Source: Desulfoluna spongiiphila (GTDB taxonomy: Bacteria; Desulfobacterota; Desulfobacteria; Desulfobacterales; Desulfolunaceae). Taken from it: a DNA stretch of 64,000 nt. Made by a program: the position numbers and the translations under genes. The notes beneath the pieces were generated by a model that ran no database searches, was not told the origin of the DNA, and saw only the letters and a program-made list of their open reading frames with translations. Location of the stretch: the NCBI RefSeq assembly GCF_900101345.1, contig NZ_FMUX01000006.1:62001-126000 (forward strand), read 5' to 3'. Below are positions 8,007-16,292 of this stretch, in pieces; positions within the stretch are counted from its first letter, which is position 1; the number at the start of each line of letters is the position of its first letter.

Positions 8007-8163
8007 GCCTCCGGCGGCCAACCGTTTAAAAAGTTTGACAAACAGGTCTTACGAATGACCAGGCCCGGATCAAAGCCTCTGGCGAGCCGAGTGTTTCAAC
8101 ATAACGGACAGTCAACCGGAAAGTTTTTGCGGAGCTTTTTTCAAAAAGCGACCCGCCGGAGGC
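8007..8163. repeat. Dispersed palindromic repeat, copy 2 (about 157 bp)
   Basis: It begins GCCTCCGGCGGC (8007-8018) and ends CCCGCCGGAGGC (8152-8163), an 11 of 12 inverted match. Inside the left end, GTTTAAAAAGTTTGACAAAC then AGG is the reverse complement of the right module of copy 1. Its own right end carries the GCGGAGC-T-run-CAAAAAGCGACC unit also found at 4261. It lies in the 752-bp gap between pncB and the alcohol dehydrogenase 3' end. The rest of that gap (7721-8006) shows no gene. Confidence 0.75.
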
Positions 8164-8221
8164 AACTGAATTTTTAAATGCGTTGGCCCTGAATCAACAG
8201 GATCAGAAGTCAGTTTCGGAT

Positions 8222-9373
8222 TTAGAAAACGATGGCTGTTCCGTCGTAGCACGCCTGGTAGATTGCCTTGATTTCGTCAAAGGTAGGTTTTCTGGGGTTG
8301 AAGAGGGTGCAGGGATCCTTCAGGGCATGTTCGGTCATGGAATCCAGTTTTGCGTTCCACTTTTCCTCATCGATGCCACACTCTTTAAAGGAACCGGCCA
8401 CGCCGACGGATGCGGTCAATCCGGCGACCTCCCGGGCGAACTCCTCGGCCGTGGATTTTCCGAGCAAGGCTGCCAGGTCCCCGTATTTGTCGGTGACCTT
8501 GGCGTTGAAGCGGATGACGTTGGGCATGAGGATGGCATTGCCGCAACCGTGGGCGACCCCGAAGGTGCCGCCCACCTGATGGGACATGGCGTGGACAATG
8601 CCCAGCCAGACGTTGGTAAAAGCCATGCCTGCCAGGCAGGAGGCGTCGTGCATGGCCTGGCGGGTCTCCAGGTCCCCGGGCTCTGCCACGGCCCTGGCAA
8701 GGTTCTTGAACACAAGGTTGATGGATTCCTTGGCCAAGGGGTCGTTGTAACGGTCAGCAATGTTGGAGACGTACGCTTCCACACCGTGGCTCAGGGCATC
8801 GAGACCGGTGTTTGCGGTGACGCTCTTGGGCATGCTGGCGCAGAGTTCGCCATCGATGATGGCCACATCCGGGGTCAGCTCGTGGGACACGAGGGGGTAC
8901 TTCACCCCTTTGTCGGTGTCCGTGATCACGGAAAGGCCCGTGATTTCCGTTCCCGTGCCGCTTGTGGAGGGAATGGCAACAAATGTGGCCTTGTTGCGCA
9001 TTTTTTTGACACCAAAGGGTGCAGCCAGTTCTTCCAGCTTGGAGTCCGGGTACTCATAATACACCCACATGGCCTTGGCGGCATCAATGGCGGAGCACCC
9101 ACCCAGGCCGACAATGATGTCGGGTTGCTCTTCGGTGAAGAAGGCGGCGCCTTTCAGCACCGTTTCGATGGACGGATCGGCTTCAACACCGGAAAATACG
9201 GCAGGTGTGATACCCGCTTCCGTGAGAAAGGTTCGTGTTTTTTCAAGGGCCCCGTTTTTTCGGACAGAGCTGCCGCCGGTGACGATGACGGCTTTGGTGC
9301 CTTCGAGGTTTTTCAGGTTTTCAAGGGAGCCCAGGCCGTGGAATATGTCTTTGGGGACAATAAAAGTGGTCAT
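8222..9373 (-). CDS. Iron-containing (group III) alcohol dehydrogenase
   Basis: A 383-residue NAD(P)-dependent alcohol dehydrogenase of the Fe-ADH family, which interconverts primary alcohols and aldehydes in the cytoplasm. Visible motifs are the nucleotide-binding GLGGCSAIDAAKA, PSTSGTGTEIT, and the metal site made by D in the PDVAIIDGEL region plus His residues in DALSHGVEAY, HAMSHQVGG and VAHGCGNA. The start at ATG 9373 has AAGGA upstream and begins MTTFIVPKDIFHG as relatives do. It is divergent from an HxlR regulator across a 314-bp region with a palindrome, suggesting aldehyde- or redox-responsive control. Substrate cannot be told from sequence. Confidence 0.9.
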   Translation of the reverse strand: MTTFIVPKDIFHGLGSLENLKNLEGTKAVIVTGGSSVRKNGALEKTRTFLTEAGITPAVFSGVEADPSIETVLKGAAFFTEEQPDIIVGLGGCSAIDAAKAMWVYYEYPDSKLEELAAPFGVKKMRNKATFVAIPSTSGTGTEITGLSVITDTDKGVKYPLVSHELTPDVAIIDGELCASMPKSVTANTGLDALSHGVEAYVSNIADRYNDPLAKESINLVFKNLARAVAEPGDLETRQAMHDASCLAGMAFTNVWLGIVHAMSHQVGGTFGVAHGCGNAILMPNVIRFNAKVTDKYGDLAALLGKSTAEEFAREVAGLTASVGVAGSFKECGIDEEKWNAKLDSMTEHALKDPCTLFNPRKPTFDEIKAIYQACYDGTAIVF

Positions 9374-9511
9374 GTTTTTTTCCTTAATTGAAAGGGTGTC
9401 TCTGATTGCTTGACGGGGCACTCTTTTGCCCGACGAGAGGCACTAAACCTTTTTAAGGATTCCCTGTAAAGTAGGCACTTTTTCGTGTTTCAGTATGCTT
9501 TTGGAGACGTG

Positions 9512-9527
9512 GTTCCCAAAAGGGAAC
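9512..9527. promoter_or_regulatory. Perfect 16-bp palindrome in the adh/hxlR divergent region
   Basis: GTTCCC-AAAA-GGGAAC lies about 140 bp upstream of the alcohol dehydrogenase start and 160 bp upstream of the HxlR gene. A perfect dyad of operator size in a divergent intergenic region is a plausible regulator site, possibly for the HxlR protein. The remaining 314 bp (9374-9687) hold no gene and no strong sigma70 box that I can place. Confidence 0.4.
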
Positions 9528-9687
9528 TATCTTTCGGTTTGGTTCAATTTCGTGTTATGGCACGGGATGCGTGTGGTGCAGTGGCCTCGGACAGGGGCCT
9601 TTGCGGCCTGATTGGGCAATGACATGATGACAAGAAAAATGTGGTACGATAGATCACATCGAAGAAACGGAAGGCAGGAGGCGCATA

Positions 9688-10047
9688 ATGCCGGAAGACA
9701 GGACCCATAAAGTAAGTTGCAGTTCCTACGTCAATGAGGTGGAGGTGGCCTTCGAGCTCCTCTCCGGAAAGTGGGTCCCGCTGATTGTCTGGACCCTGGC
9801 AACCGAAGGGACCAAGCGATTCGGAGAGCTCAGGAAGATCATGCCGTCGGCAACCCAGAAGATGCTGACCCAGCAGCTGAGGGCCTTGGAGAAAAACGGG
9901 CTCGTCAGCAGGAAAATATACCCGGAGGTTCCGCCCGTGGTGGAATACTCCCTCACCGATATCGGCCGGAAGCTCAGCCCCATCTTAAAAGACCTCAATG
10001 CGTGGTCCAGGGAATACCTTGATGACCGGGGCGGCAGGGGGAAATAG
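9688..10047 (+). CDS. HxlR-family winged-helix transcriptional regulator
   Basis: A 119-residue MarR-like DNA-binding protein of the HxlR family. It shows the typical order: LLSGKWVPLIVWTL (first helices), FGELRKIMP, ATQKMLTQQLRALEKNGLV (recognition helix), then the wing RKIYPEVPPVVEYSLT and GRKLSPIL. HxlR proteins often sense aldehydes or redox state and control adjacent dehydrogenases; here the divergent neighbour is the iron alcohol dehydrogenase. A Cys at residue 11 near the N-terminus could be a sensing residue, which is inference. GGAGG precedes the ATG by seven bases. Confidence 0.9.
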   Translation: MPEDRTHKVSCSSYVNEVEVAFELLSGKWVPLIVWTLATEGTKRFGELRKIMPSATQKMLTQQLRALEKNGLVSRKIYPEVPPVVEYSLTDIGRKLSPILKDLNAWSREYLDDRGGRGK

Positions 10048-10089
10048 ATCGTCCTTTTCCCCCGGAAGGGGGGCCGGTACAATAAAAAA

Positions 10090-10130
10090 AAGCCCGTTGT
10101 CCGCAGGAGTCGGATGGCGGGCTTTTTTTA
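10090..10130. terminator. Bidirectional terminator between hxlR and chaN-like gene
   Basis: The stem AAGCCCG...CGGGCTT, with a further TCCG/CGGA pair inside, is flanked by an A-run on the left and a T-run on the right. It can therefore stop transcription from both convergent genes. It overlaps the last bases of the minus-strand gene. Confidence 0.75.
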
Positions 10131-11072
10131 TTCTGTGATCACAAGGTACTCCGGGATGGGACGATCCGAGGAAAAGGCGGGGATGGGGTCGTCATGGCCG
10201 GGGGGCCGGATGGTGATGATGAGGATTGTGGCCGAGGGTGCGTAGCGGGCCAGGTGCTCGGGAATGCCAAGACCGCCCTCGCAGTGGAAGATACCGGATA
10301 TGTGCATGACGGAGTTGTCCGGGTAGTGCGTCAGGGCCTCGGCAATGGACCAGGCCATGGTGGCGTCCCAGAGGGCCTGGGCGTCGGTGTTTATGGTGGA
10401 TGGGGGCGAGCCCGGGGCCTTTGTGCCGTGGGGATTGTCTTTTTGGGATGCGTGCAGGATCTGCCGCTCAAGGGCCGCCAGCTTGGTGCGGTAGGCAGGT
10501 GACGCTTCTTCATAGGGCAGGGGGGCGATCCAGGTTTTGGCCTCGGGGCTGAGTTGTTCAAGAGCCTCTTTTCCCTTGCGGGCCACCAGATTCACGTAGC
10601 GCCTCGGGGCGTTGGCCGCAATGACAGGAGCCCCCTTCTCTTTGGCCAGATTGAGGGTTTGTCGGTAGGCGCGGACATAGTTGCCCCAGGGCCGGGAGGC
10701 GGCCATGAAATGCATCTCGGTGATGAGGCCCGAGAGGTATTCGTCGGTGACGCCCTGGAGGTCCCGGGCCAGCATCTCAAAGGAGAGGGTCACCCCGGGC
10801 GGGGACTTTTCCTCGGCCCGTTTTTCAAGGAGACGTTTTAAGAGGGCATATTCCAGGTGGTGGGCCGAAGGGTTGTCGTGGGTCTCTCCCACCAGAACCA
10901 CGTCGGCCCGGGCCGCTTCGTCCATAAGAACGTCTTGGCTCACCCGGGTCCCGTCGGGGGAGAGGATGGTGTAACGTGGCGGTTCCATGGATGCGCGTCC
11001 GGTGCCGTGGCATCCGGCGGCAAAAAGAAGGGTTCCTAAAAAAAGGCCCAGCATGCATGGGCTACGGTTCAT
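10128..11072 (-). CDS. ChaN-family haem-binding lipoprotein
   Basis: A 314-residue exported lipoprotein: the signal MLGLFLGTLLFAAGC ends in a lipobox with the Cys at about residue 21. The body matches the Cofac_haem_bdg/ChaN family, including VLVGETHDNPSAHH, the SFEMLARD segment, PVIAANAPRRYV, and HISGIFHCEGGLGIP near the end. ChaN homologues bind haem and are thought to act in iron acquisition at the outer membrane; a hydrolytic role has also been suggested because the GETH motif resembles metal sites of related folds. GGGAG lies seven bases before ATG 11072. It is followed in the same direction by nothing, and lies 62 bp downstream of fxsA. Confidence 0.8.
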   Translation of the reverse strand: MNRSPCMLGLFLGTLLFAAGCHGTGRASMEPPRYTILSPDGTRVSQDVLMDEAARADVVLVGETHDNPSAHHLEYALLKRLLEKRAEEKSPPGVTLSFEMLARDLQGVTDEYLSGLITEMHFMAASRPWGNYVRAYRQTLNLAKEKGAPVIAANAPRRYVNLVARKGKEALEQLSPEAKTWIAPLPYEEASPAYRTKLAALERQILHASQKDNPHGTKAPGSPPSTINTDAQALWDATMAWSIAEALTHYPDNSVMHISGIFHCEGGLGIPEHLARYAPSATILIITIRPPGHDDPIPAFSSDRPIPEYLVITE

Positions 11073-11134
11073 CGCTGAACTCCCATGGGGTGTGCGGGCC
11101 CCCTGTCACAGGGAGCCCGGGGCGCAAAAAAGGG

Positions 11135-11530
11135 TCAGAAGTTGCGGTGGATGCGGATGTTTCCGTTGTCGATGCGCCGGTTGAAGGCGTCCCTGGCCCA
11201 GGCCTTGATGCGGGCCCTGGAGGCGGGGATGAGAAGGAGGATCCCGGCGAAGTCGGTGAGAAGGCCCGGGGTCACAAGGACGATCCCTGCAATGAGGATC
11301 ATCAGGGCGTCGATGAGCTCTTCCGTGGGCATGATCCCCTGGTCCATGCATTCCCTGATCTTGAGAACGGTCTGGAGTCCCTGGATCTTGGCCAAGGAAG
11401 CCCCGGCAATGCCGGTGCCGATGACCAGGGCAATGGCGGCAAAGGGCCCCATGAACGATCCGATCTTGATAAGGAGCCACAGCTCGATGACAGGGATCAG
11501 GGTAAACAAGAGAAAAAGACGTAACACCAT
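11135..11530 (-). CDS. fxsA: FxsA family membrane protein
   Basis: A 131-residue integral membrane protein with the FxsA order: an N-terminal helix (LRLFLLFTLIPVIELWLLI), a second (MGPFAAIALVIGTGIAGASL), a conserved amphipathic linker with KIQGLQTV, and a third/fourth hydrophobic stretch (LMILIAGIVLVTPGLLTDFAG) followed by a basic tail. In E. coli, FxsA overproduction blocks exclusion of phage T7 by the F plasmid; the housekeeping role is unknown. The start at ATG 11530 is preceded by GGAG nine bases upstream; the open frame extends further but without a better start. It probably shares a transcript with the ChaN-like gene. Confidence 0.85.
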   Translation of the reverse strand: MVLRLFLLFTLIPVIELWLLIKIGSFMGPFAAIALVIGTGIAGASLAKIQGLQTVLKIRECMDQGIMPTEELIDALMILIAGIVLVTPGLLTDFAGILLLIPASRARIKAWARDAFNRRIDNGNIRIHRNF

Positions 11531-11689
11531 GGGGACAGTCTCCATTAAATCCGTGAAAGTAACCCGCAGTCGTGCGGTTTCACCACAAGATGGGACCGAT
11601 CCCGAAAATGTCAAGCAAGGGTAGGGATGTAGGGTGCAGGGGAAAAGGCCAAAAGCGCCTTCTATGGTGAACGTGGGTGGAAAAAGCAG

Positions 11690-11889
11690 GCCTCCGGCGG
11701 CAAGGTGGGGGCACTTTGAAACCCTATGGCGAATGCATGGAGGTCGTCATTATGCAACCGTTTTTGCGGGAGAGGCCTATTTCATTTTACTGGAAACACG
11801 ATGAAGGGGCTTTGGGAGTCACTTGAGTTTAACTGGAATAACGACGGCGAAAACTCGAAATGTTGGCCTCCGGCAGGGGCGCCGGAGGC
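11690..11889. repeat. Dispersed palindromic repeat, copy 3 (about 200 bp)
   Basis: It starts GCCTCCGGCGGC with the hairpin AAGGTGGGGGCACTTT and the phrase CCCTATGGCGAATGCATGG. It ends in a perfect hairpin GCCTCCGGC-AGGGGC-GCCGGAGGC followed by CGTTTTT. Its core (GAGAGGCCTATTTCATT... GGAAACACGATGAAGG... GGAATAAC) is shared with the copy at 40960-41280. It sits between the fxsA start and the 3' end of the dehydratase operon; the rest of that 374-bp gap shows no gene. Confidence 0.8.
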
Positions 11890-11904
11890 CGTTTTTGAAC
11901 CGTG

Positions 11905-13254
11905 CTATCGCTTGCTGCGGGGGTGCTTCTTGATGGATTTCAGGAAGCGGTCCACGCGGGTCTTGACGATGGGAAAATCTTCCCCGCGGTCGTCGATGCA
12001 GTCTCCGTCGATGGTGAGGATGGGGATGCCCGCTTTTTTGAACATCTCGTTTTCCATGATGGAGCCACCGTGGAAGTGCCGGCACGACTTCGGGTAGTAG
12101 GCGATGATGCCTTCAGTGTCCTCTGGGATCTCGTCGATGGCGATGCCCGTTCTGGCCGTCACCGAGGAGAAGGCCGGGTGCAGGACCGTTCGCCGGGCAA
12201 TGGAGCGGATGGGGTCCGCCGGGTCCAGGGGCTCCCAGAAGGCGTAGTTGACCTGGGAGGCGGAGATGTCGATGCGCTCGTCCAGGTAGGTCATGAGAGG
12301 CGTCTTGAAGTAGGGCCGCAGGTGGAACCAGGCGATACGGGGGCGGCTGTCGTCTTCACCCGGTGCCGTGCTTCCCTTGTACTCCTTGCAGCGGGACTTG
12401 TAGACGTCCACGATGCGCTCGGTACCCCAGGTCTGCATGAGGTTGGCGGCGTAGTCCAGCTCACGGACCCCTTTTTTCGCCGAGGTGCGCTGCTGGAGAA
12501 CCACGTCGTTGCCTTCGTTGAGCCAGGTGCGGGCTTCGTTGGTCCACCGGATGACCTGGCGGAGGGTGTCCTCCTCCAGGGTGAGGCCGGTGTGCTCCGT
12601 GACGAAGGCCACCATTTCAAGGAGCTGTTCGTAGACGTAGGTAACGCCCTCTTCCACCCGTTTGATGTCCTTTTCGTCCGTACTCGCGGCCAGGTCGTAG
12701 AGGCCGTAGGGGATGTCCAGGATAAACTCCGGGCGTTTGTATTTGTGGGCGGCCAGCTCGGCGTATTTGGCCGAGGGGTCGCACAGGTGGGTGGAGGTGA
12801 TGAGCACATCCGGTGTGGGGAAGATGTCCTCGATGACGCCCCCTGCAACGGTTTTCATAAAGGAGCAGAGGTCCCCGGAAAAGTTGTGGGCCTCGGCGGT
12901 TTCGATGCGTTCCCGCGCCGCGCCGGTCATGGCGAGCTGAGAGGCCACCATCTCCGTGGTAAAGGGGAGCAGCCCCATGGCGTACATGATCTCAGTGGGC
13001 ACAAAAAGGCTTCGCCAGGCCACGGGGTGGTAGGCGAACTCCCCGTTGGTCTCGAGGTTGTAGGCGTTAAAAAACTGCTCGGTGTTGAGGTACCCCCGCT
13101 TGGCGGACGGGGAGAGGGTGTCAAAGGCCTTGGGAAAGGCCATCTTCACGGCATCCCCGGGCTCGATTCCCTCCAGGCCGTTGACGCGGAGCAGGTTTTT
13201 TACCTGAATTTTTCGCTGCTCCGTGTTCTCTTGTATCATCTCCGCTCGGTTCAT
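11905..13254 (-). CDS. 2-hydroxyacyl-CoA dehydratase family subunit (HgdB/BcrC-like)
   Basis: A 449-residue Fe-S protein of the 2-hydroxyglutaryl-CoA dehydratase D-component family, which also includes benzoyl-CoA reductase subunits. The family core is visible: the EFAYHPVAWRSLFVPTEIMYAMG entry region is split by the usual turns, then cysteines in GDLCSFMK, STHLCDPS and KSCRHFHGG, which would bind a [4Fe-4S] or double-cubane cluster. Its ATG overlaps the stop of the preceding subunit as ATGA. Together with that subunit and the activator it would catalyse a radical, ketyl-type reduction or dehydration of an acyl-CoA, driven by ATP. No CoA-transferase or ligase lies nearby, so substrate is unknown. 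Confidence 0.85.
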   Translation of the reverse strand: MNRAEMIQENTEQRKIQVKNLLRVNGLEGIEPGDAVKMAFPKAFDTLSPSAKRGYLNTEQFFNAYNLETNGEFAYHPVAWRSLFVPTEIMYAMGLLPFTTEMVASQLAMTGAARERIETAEAHNFSGDLCSFMKTVAGGVIEDIFPTPDVLITSTHLCDPSAKYAELAAHKYKRPEFILDIPYGLYDLAASTDEKDIKRVEEGVTYVYEQLLEMVAFVTEHTGLTLEEDTLRQVIRWTNEARTWLNEGNDVVLQQRTSAKKGVRELDYAANLMQTWGTERIVDVYKSRCKEYKGSTAPGEDDSRPRIAWFHLRPYFKTPLMTYLDERIDISASQVNYAFWEPLDPADPIRSIARRTVLHPAFSSVTARTGIAIDEIPEDTEGIIAYYPKSCRHFHGGSIMENEMFKKAGIPILTIDGDCIDDRGEDFPIVKTRVDRFLKSIKKHPRSKR

Positions 13255-14297
13255 CGGTTTCTCTTTCGTCGTTTTTTGAGTCTCTTGATAAATGACTGCA
13301 CCTCACGTTCGTTGATCTCGGAGCTGATGTCGCCTTCGAGGACCTTCATGGGCACGTCCACGGGGATGTCGTTTTTTAAAAGGGCCCACTGCATCTGCAT
13401 GTTGGCGCAGAATTTCATGGAGTAGTAGAGGACTCCGTCCACCCGGTACTCTTTGATAAGGCTCTGGATCTCGTCGATGGCTTCCCGGGACTTGTCCCCG
13501 AGCATGCGGGGGCAGGGAGTACCGGAGAGGTAGATGCTCGCGAGCTCCCGGTAGGGGTCTTCGTGGGGGACGGCCTCACCGGTGAAGGCCCTGAGGCCGG
13601 TGCACATGTGCTCCACAACGGACACGCCGCCCGTGGCCTCGATGGTTTTGATGAGGGACCCGTTGCCCGGACCGCCGATGACCATGATGCGCGGGGCATC
13701 CTTGTCGCCGGTCTGGCCTTTTTTTTCGGCGATGAAAGCTTCCAGACGGTCGTTGAGTTCCTCCCTGGGCATGTCCCAGGAGGCGGTGATGAGGGCTTCC
13801 ACCTCACGACCGGTGACGGCCGTGGCCTCCTCTTTTCTCATGGCGTCCACGGTGCGGAAGAGGTCCCGGGTTTTGTTGAAGAGGGCCATGGAGGCCCGTA
13901 AGGCCTCCTCGGTGACGGGACCCGCGTGGGCCTCCACATCCTCTTTCATGCGCCGCAGGCCCCCTGCAAAAAAGGTGACGCTGGCGTTGGTGACCACCTT
14001 GGGTACGTCCAGGAGGTGAAGCATGGCGGGCTTGATCTCGTCCTGGCGGTAGAGCCAGCCGTCGGCCAGGCGCCGCATGCACTCGCAGGAGTGGGCGATG
14101 ACCACACCGGAGAGGGCGTCGTAGGCCCCGGTGAGGGCGCCCCCCATGCTGGAGCGGACGTAGGAGCAGATGGAGTCTCCCAGGACCACGTCCTCATGCT
14201 CGGCACCGGAATCGGATTTGATGCCCACGGGAAGGGCACCGGCCGCGTGGAGAATCTCCAGGGGGGTGTATGTGCAGAACCATCCTATTTTTTTCAC
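13251..14297 (-). CDS. 2-hydroxyacyl-CoA dehydratase family subunit (HgdA/BcrB-like)
   Basis: A 348-residue partner subunit of the same family. Key elements are IGWFCTYTPLEILHAAGALPV at the start (split over the first turn), GDSICSYVRS, IAHSCECMRRL and YYSMKFCANMQ, giving cysteines for an iron-sulfur cluster. It starts at GTG 14297, overlapping the activator stop as GTGA; the much longer open frame upstream is antisense-like coding noise within the activator gene. Its stop overlaps the next start. The three overlapping genes therefore look like one tightly coupled enzyme cassette: activator, then this subunit, then the HgdB-like one. Confidence 0.85.
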   Translation of the reverse strand: MKKIGWFCTYTPLEILHAAGALPVGIKSDSGAEHEDVVLGDSICSYVRSSMGGALTGAYDALSGVVIAHSCECMRRLADGWLYRQDEIKPAMLHLLDVPKVVTNASVTFFAGGLRRMKEDVEAHAGPVTEEALRASMALFNKTRDLFRTVDAMRKEEATAVTGREVEALITASWDMPREELNDRLEAFIAEKKGQTGDKDAPRIMVIGGPGNGSLIKTIEATGGVSVVEHMCTGLRAFTGEAVPHEDPYRELASIYLSGTPCPRMLGDKSREAIDEIQSLIKEYRVDGVLYYSMKFCANMQMQWALLKNDIPVDVPMKVLEGDISSEINEREVQSFIKRLKKRRKRNR

Positions 14298-15733
14298 TGG
14301 GCGGACCTTTCGGCCGATGGGGCCATGGGGGTGGCTGCGTAGGCGTCGCAGGCGTAGAGGGTTTGAACCACCTCCCCGCCCCTGGACAGGTGAACCAGGT
14401 CGCAGAGCATGGTCTTGTTGCAGCCCAGCTCCTGGGCGCGGGTGCATTCGGTGAACTCGGAGGTGATCCCCTGGATGGTCTCAATACCCCGGAAAGACCC
14501 CCTTTCTTCCACTTCGTCCCGGGCAAACAGGGCCATGCCGATGGCGCCCATGACCTTGTGGTGCATGGGCACGTAGAGCTCTAACTTTTCGCCCCGGGCC
14601 TCGCAGAGGAGGTCCTCCAGGGATTTTTTTACCCCGATGTTGGAGGCCACGCCTCCCTGGAAGGCGATGGGGGTTTTCAGGTGCTTCTTGTTGATGCCGA
14701 GGGTGGCGTAGAAGTTCATGGCAAGGGAGCGGTGAAGCCCTGCGATGATGTTCTCCTTGGTGTTGCCCTTGGCCTGTTCGGCGATGAGGTCCCGGCCCAC
14801 GAAGACCGTGCACATGCTGGAGAAGCTGTAGGGCTTTTTGGCCTTGAGGCCCGTCTCCCCGAATTTTTCAATGGGAATACCGAGGCGGTCTGCCTGGGCA
14901 TCCAGAAAGGAACCGGTGCCGGCGCCGCATTTTTTGTTCATGCCCGCTTCTTCCAACTCACCGTCTTCGATGTACATCACCTTGGAATCCTGGCCGCCGA
15001 TATCGAAGATGACCTGGGTGTCGGGGAGCAGGTGGAGGGTGGCTTCGGCGTGGGCATCCAGTTCGGTCTCGTAGACATCGGCGCCCAGAAGGGCAGAAGA
15101 GATCTCATGGCCGCTGCCGGTGACGCCGGAGCCCAGGATGTCGATGTTGGCGGGGAGCTTTGCCGAAAGGCGGGAAAATGCTTTTTTGATGTTGTTGATG
15201 ACGTCCCCTTCGGTGAGGGTGTAGTCGGTTTCAAAGACCACGCCGGCCTCATCGACAAAGGCGATGTTGATGGAGATGGAACCGGCGTCCAGGCCGATGA
15301 ACCCTTTGACGGTGTCGCCCCAGGTGCCGGAGACCAGGGGGAAGGCCAGGACCCTGGTTTTTTCGCAGATGTATTTGTAGGCCGGCTTTTTCAGTCCCTT
15401 GATGAGGGTGTCGATTTTCTGAAACGGGGACGCAGGGGCCGGGTCGGCTGCCTCGGCCTTGATCCAGAGGTCGGAGACGGTGGTGCTGATCTCCACGCGG
15501 GAGCCGTCTTCGCAGGTAAAGGAGGCCGCCTCCTCGCCTTTAATGTCGTGGTGGCGCGCCTCTTTTTTCAAGGTGTCGATGACCGGGGCCACGGATTCCC
15601 AGGCGTCCTGGACGCGATCTTTGGCCTTCTGGAGGAAGAGGTAGGGGATCCTGTAGAAAATCTGTCCCGGTGTTAAGGGCAGGGAGGCAAAGCCTTCGCC
15701 CGTGTTGTCTGAGAGTGTGCCGTTATGTGTCAT
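14294..15733 (-). CDS. 2-hydroxyacyl-CoA dehydratase activator (BadF/BadG/BcrA/BcrD ATPase) with N-terminal extension
   Basis: A 479-residue ATPase of the ASKHA fold that passes one electron to the dehydratase at the cost of ATP. The ATPase core (from about residue 165) has GLDAGSISINIAF, GSGVTGSG, FDIGGQDSK, KKCGAGTGSF and SMCTVFVGRD; the last two supply the subunit cysteines for the bridging [4Fe-4S] cluster. The core is followed by FQGGVASN and a Cys-containing tail (ECTRAQELGCNKTMLC). About 160 residues precede the core, which is unusual against the roughly 260-residue HgdC activators. The extension has a single Cys (SFTCEDGS) and no family I recognise. Start ATG 15733 is preceded by a weak AAGAGA. 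Confidence 0.85.
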   Translation of the reverse strand: MTHNGTLSDNTGEGFASLPLTPGQIFYRIPYLFLQKAKDRVQDAWESVAPVIDTLKKEARHHDIKGEEAASFTCEDGSRVEISTTVSDLWIKAEAADPAPASPFQKIDTLIKGLKKPAYKYICEKTRVLAFPLVSGTWGDTVKGFIGLDAGSISINIAFVDEAGVVFETDYTLTEGDVINNIKKAFSRLSAKLPANIDILGSGVTGSGHEISSALLGADVYETELDAHAEATLHLLPDTQVIFDIGGQDSKVMYIEDGELEEAGMNKKCGAGTGSFLDAQADRLGIPIEKFGETGLKAKKPYSFSSMCTVFVGRDLIAEQAKGNTKENIIAGLHRSLAMNFYATLGINKKHLKTPIAFQGGVASNIGVKKSLEDLLCEARGEKLELYVPMHHKVMGAIGMALFARDEVEERGSFRGIETIQGITSEFTECTRAQELGCNKTMLCDLVHLSRGGEVVQTLYACDAYAATPMAPSAERSAQ

Positions 15734-16292
15734 GCATTTTCTCTTTTGTTCTGGGTGAGTATGTGTTTGTGACTGTGAAATAAGATTTCTGTCGAAAACG
15801 CTGTTTAATTTGTGATCGCTACATAAGACCCAGCCAGGTCTCCCGTGGTGCTGCCCCATTCGACGACATGGATGAATGATGTGATATCACCATGTTTTCA
15901 GGGCGTTACCCGTTTATGGGGAAATGTGTGCGGTAATGAAAGAGGATTACCATAAGATACTCCATTCGACAAGTATGGAATGAAAAAGGGGGCAGGGGGT
16001 GGGGCGTCGGGGTGAAACCCATTGAAAGAATAATGAAAAAGCCTCGTGTTTTAAATCGGGCCCATGGGGTGTATGATGGCAAAATGACCCTGGGACGGAT
16101 TTCTCTTTTTGCCTCGATGTGAGGCGGGTGTGTTTGTTTTCTGCTGCGGGGCCTTGAGATCGAAGGGTATCTCCTGTAAAAGAGTCTCGCCCGATTTGAT
16201 TTTATTGTTTATATGACGTTTTACGAGTATTTGCGAATTCGTCATTGCCCATACGCCGCCCCGCAAAGGGGGGCATCAAGAAAGGAACATTC
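15734..16292. other. Divergent intergenic region between dehydratase cassette and isocitrate dehydrogenase
   Basis: The 559 bp contain no convincing gene; a 71-codon frame on the minus strand (16051-16266) lacks a ribosome-binding site and any recognisable protein. A 10-bp palindrome GTGATATCAC lies at 15881-15890, about 150 bp upstream of the activator start, and could be an operator. The right end near 16195-16245 is AT-rich and probably carries the isocitrate dehydrogenase promoter. I cannot place exact boxes. Confidence 0.4.

Noticed and set aside
8183..9391. 402-codon plus-strand frame opposite the iron alcohol dehydrogenase
   Set aside because: Antisense shadow; the dehydrogenase has all metal and cofactor motifs.
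11902..13425. 507-codon plus-strand frame opposite the dehydratase subunits
   Set aside because: Antisense shadow of the HgdB-like gene, with no known motif and no ribosome-binding site.
16051..16266. 71-codon minus-strand frame upstream of isocitrate dehydrogenase
   Set aside because: No ribosome-binding site, no recognisable protein, and it overlaps the probable promoter region.
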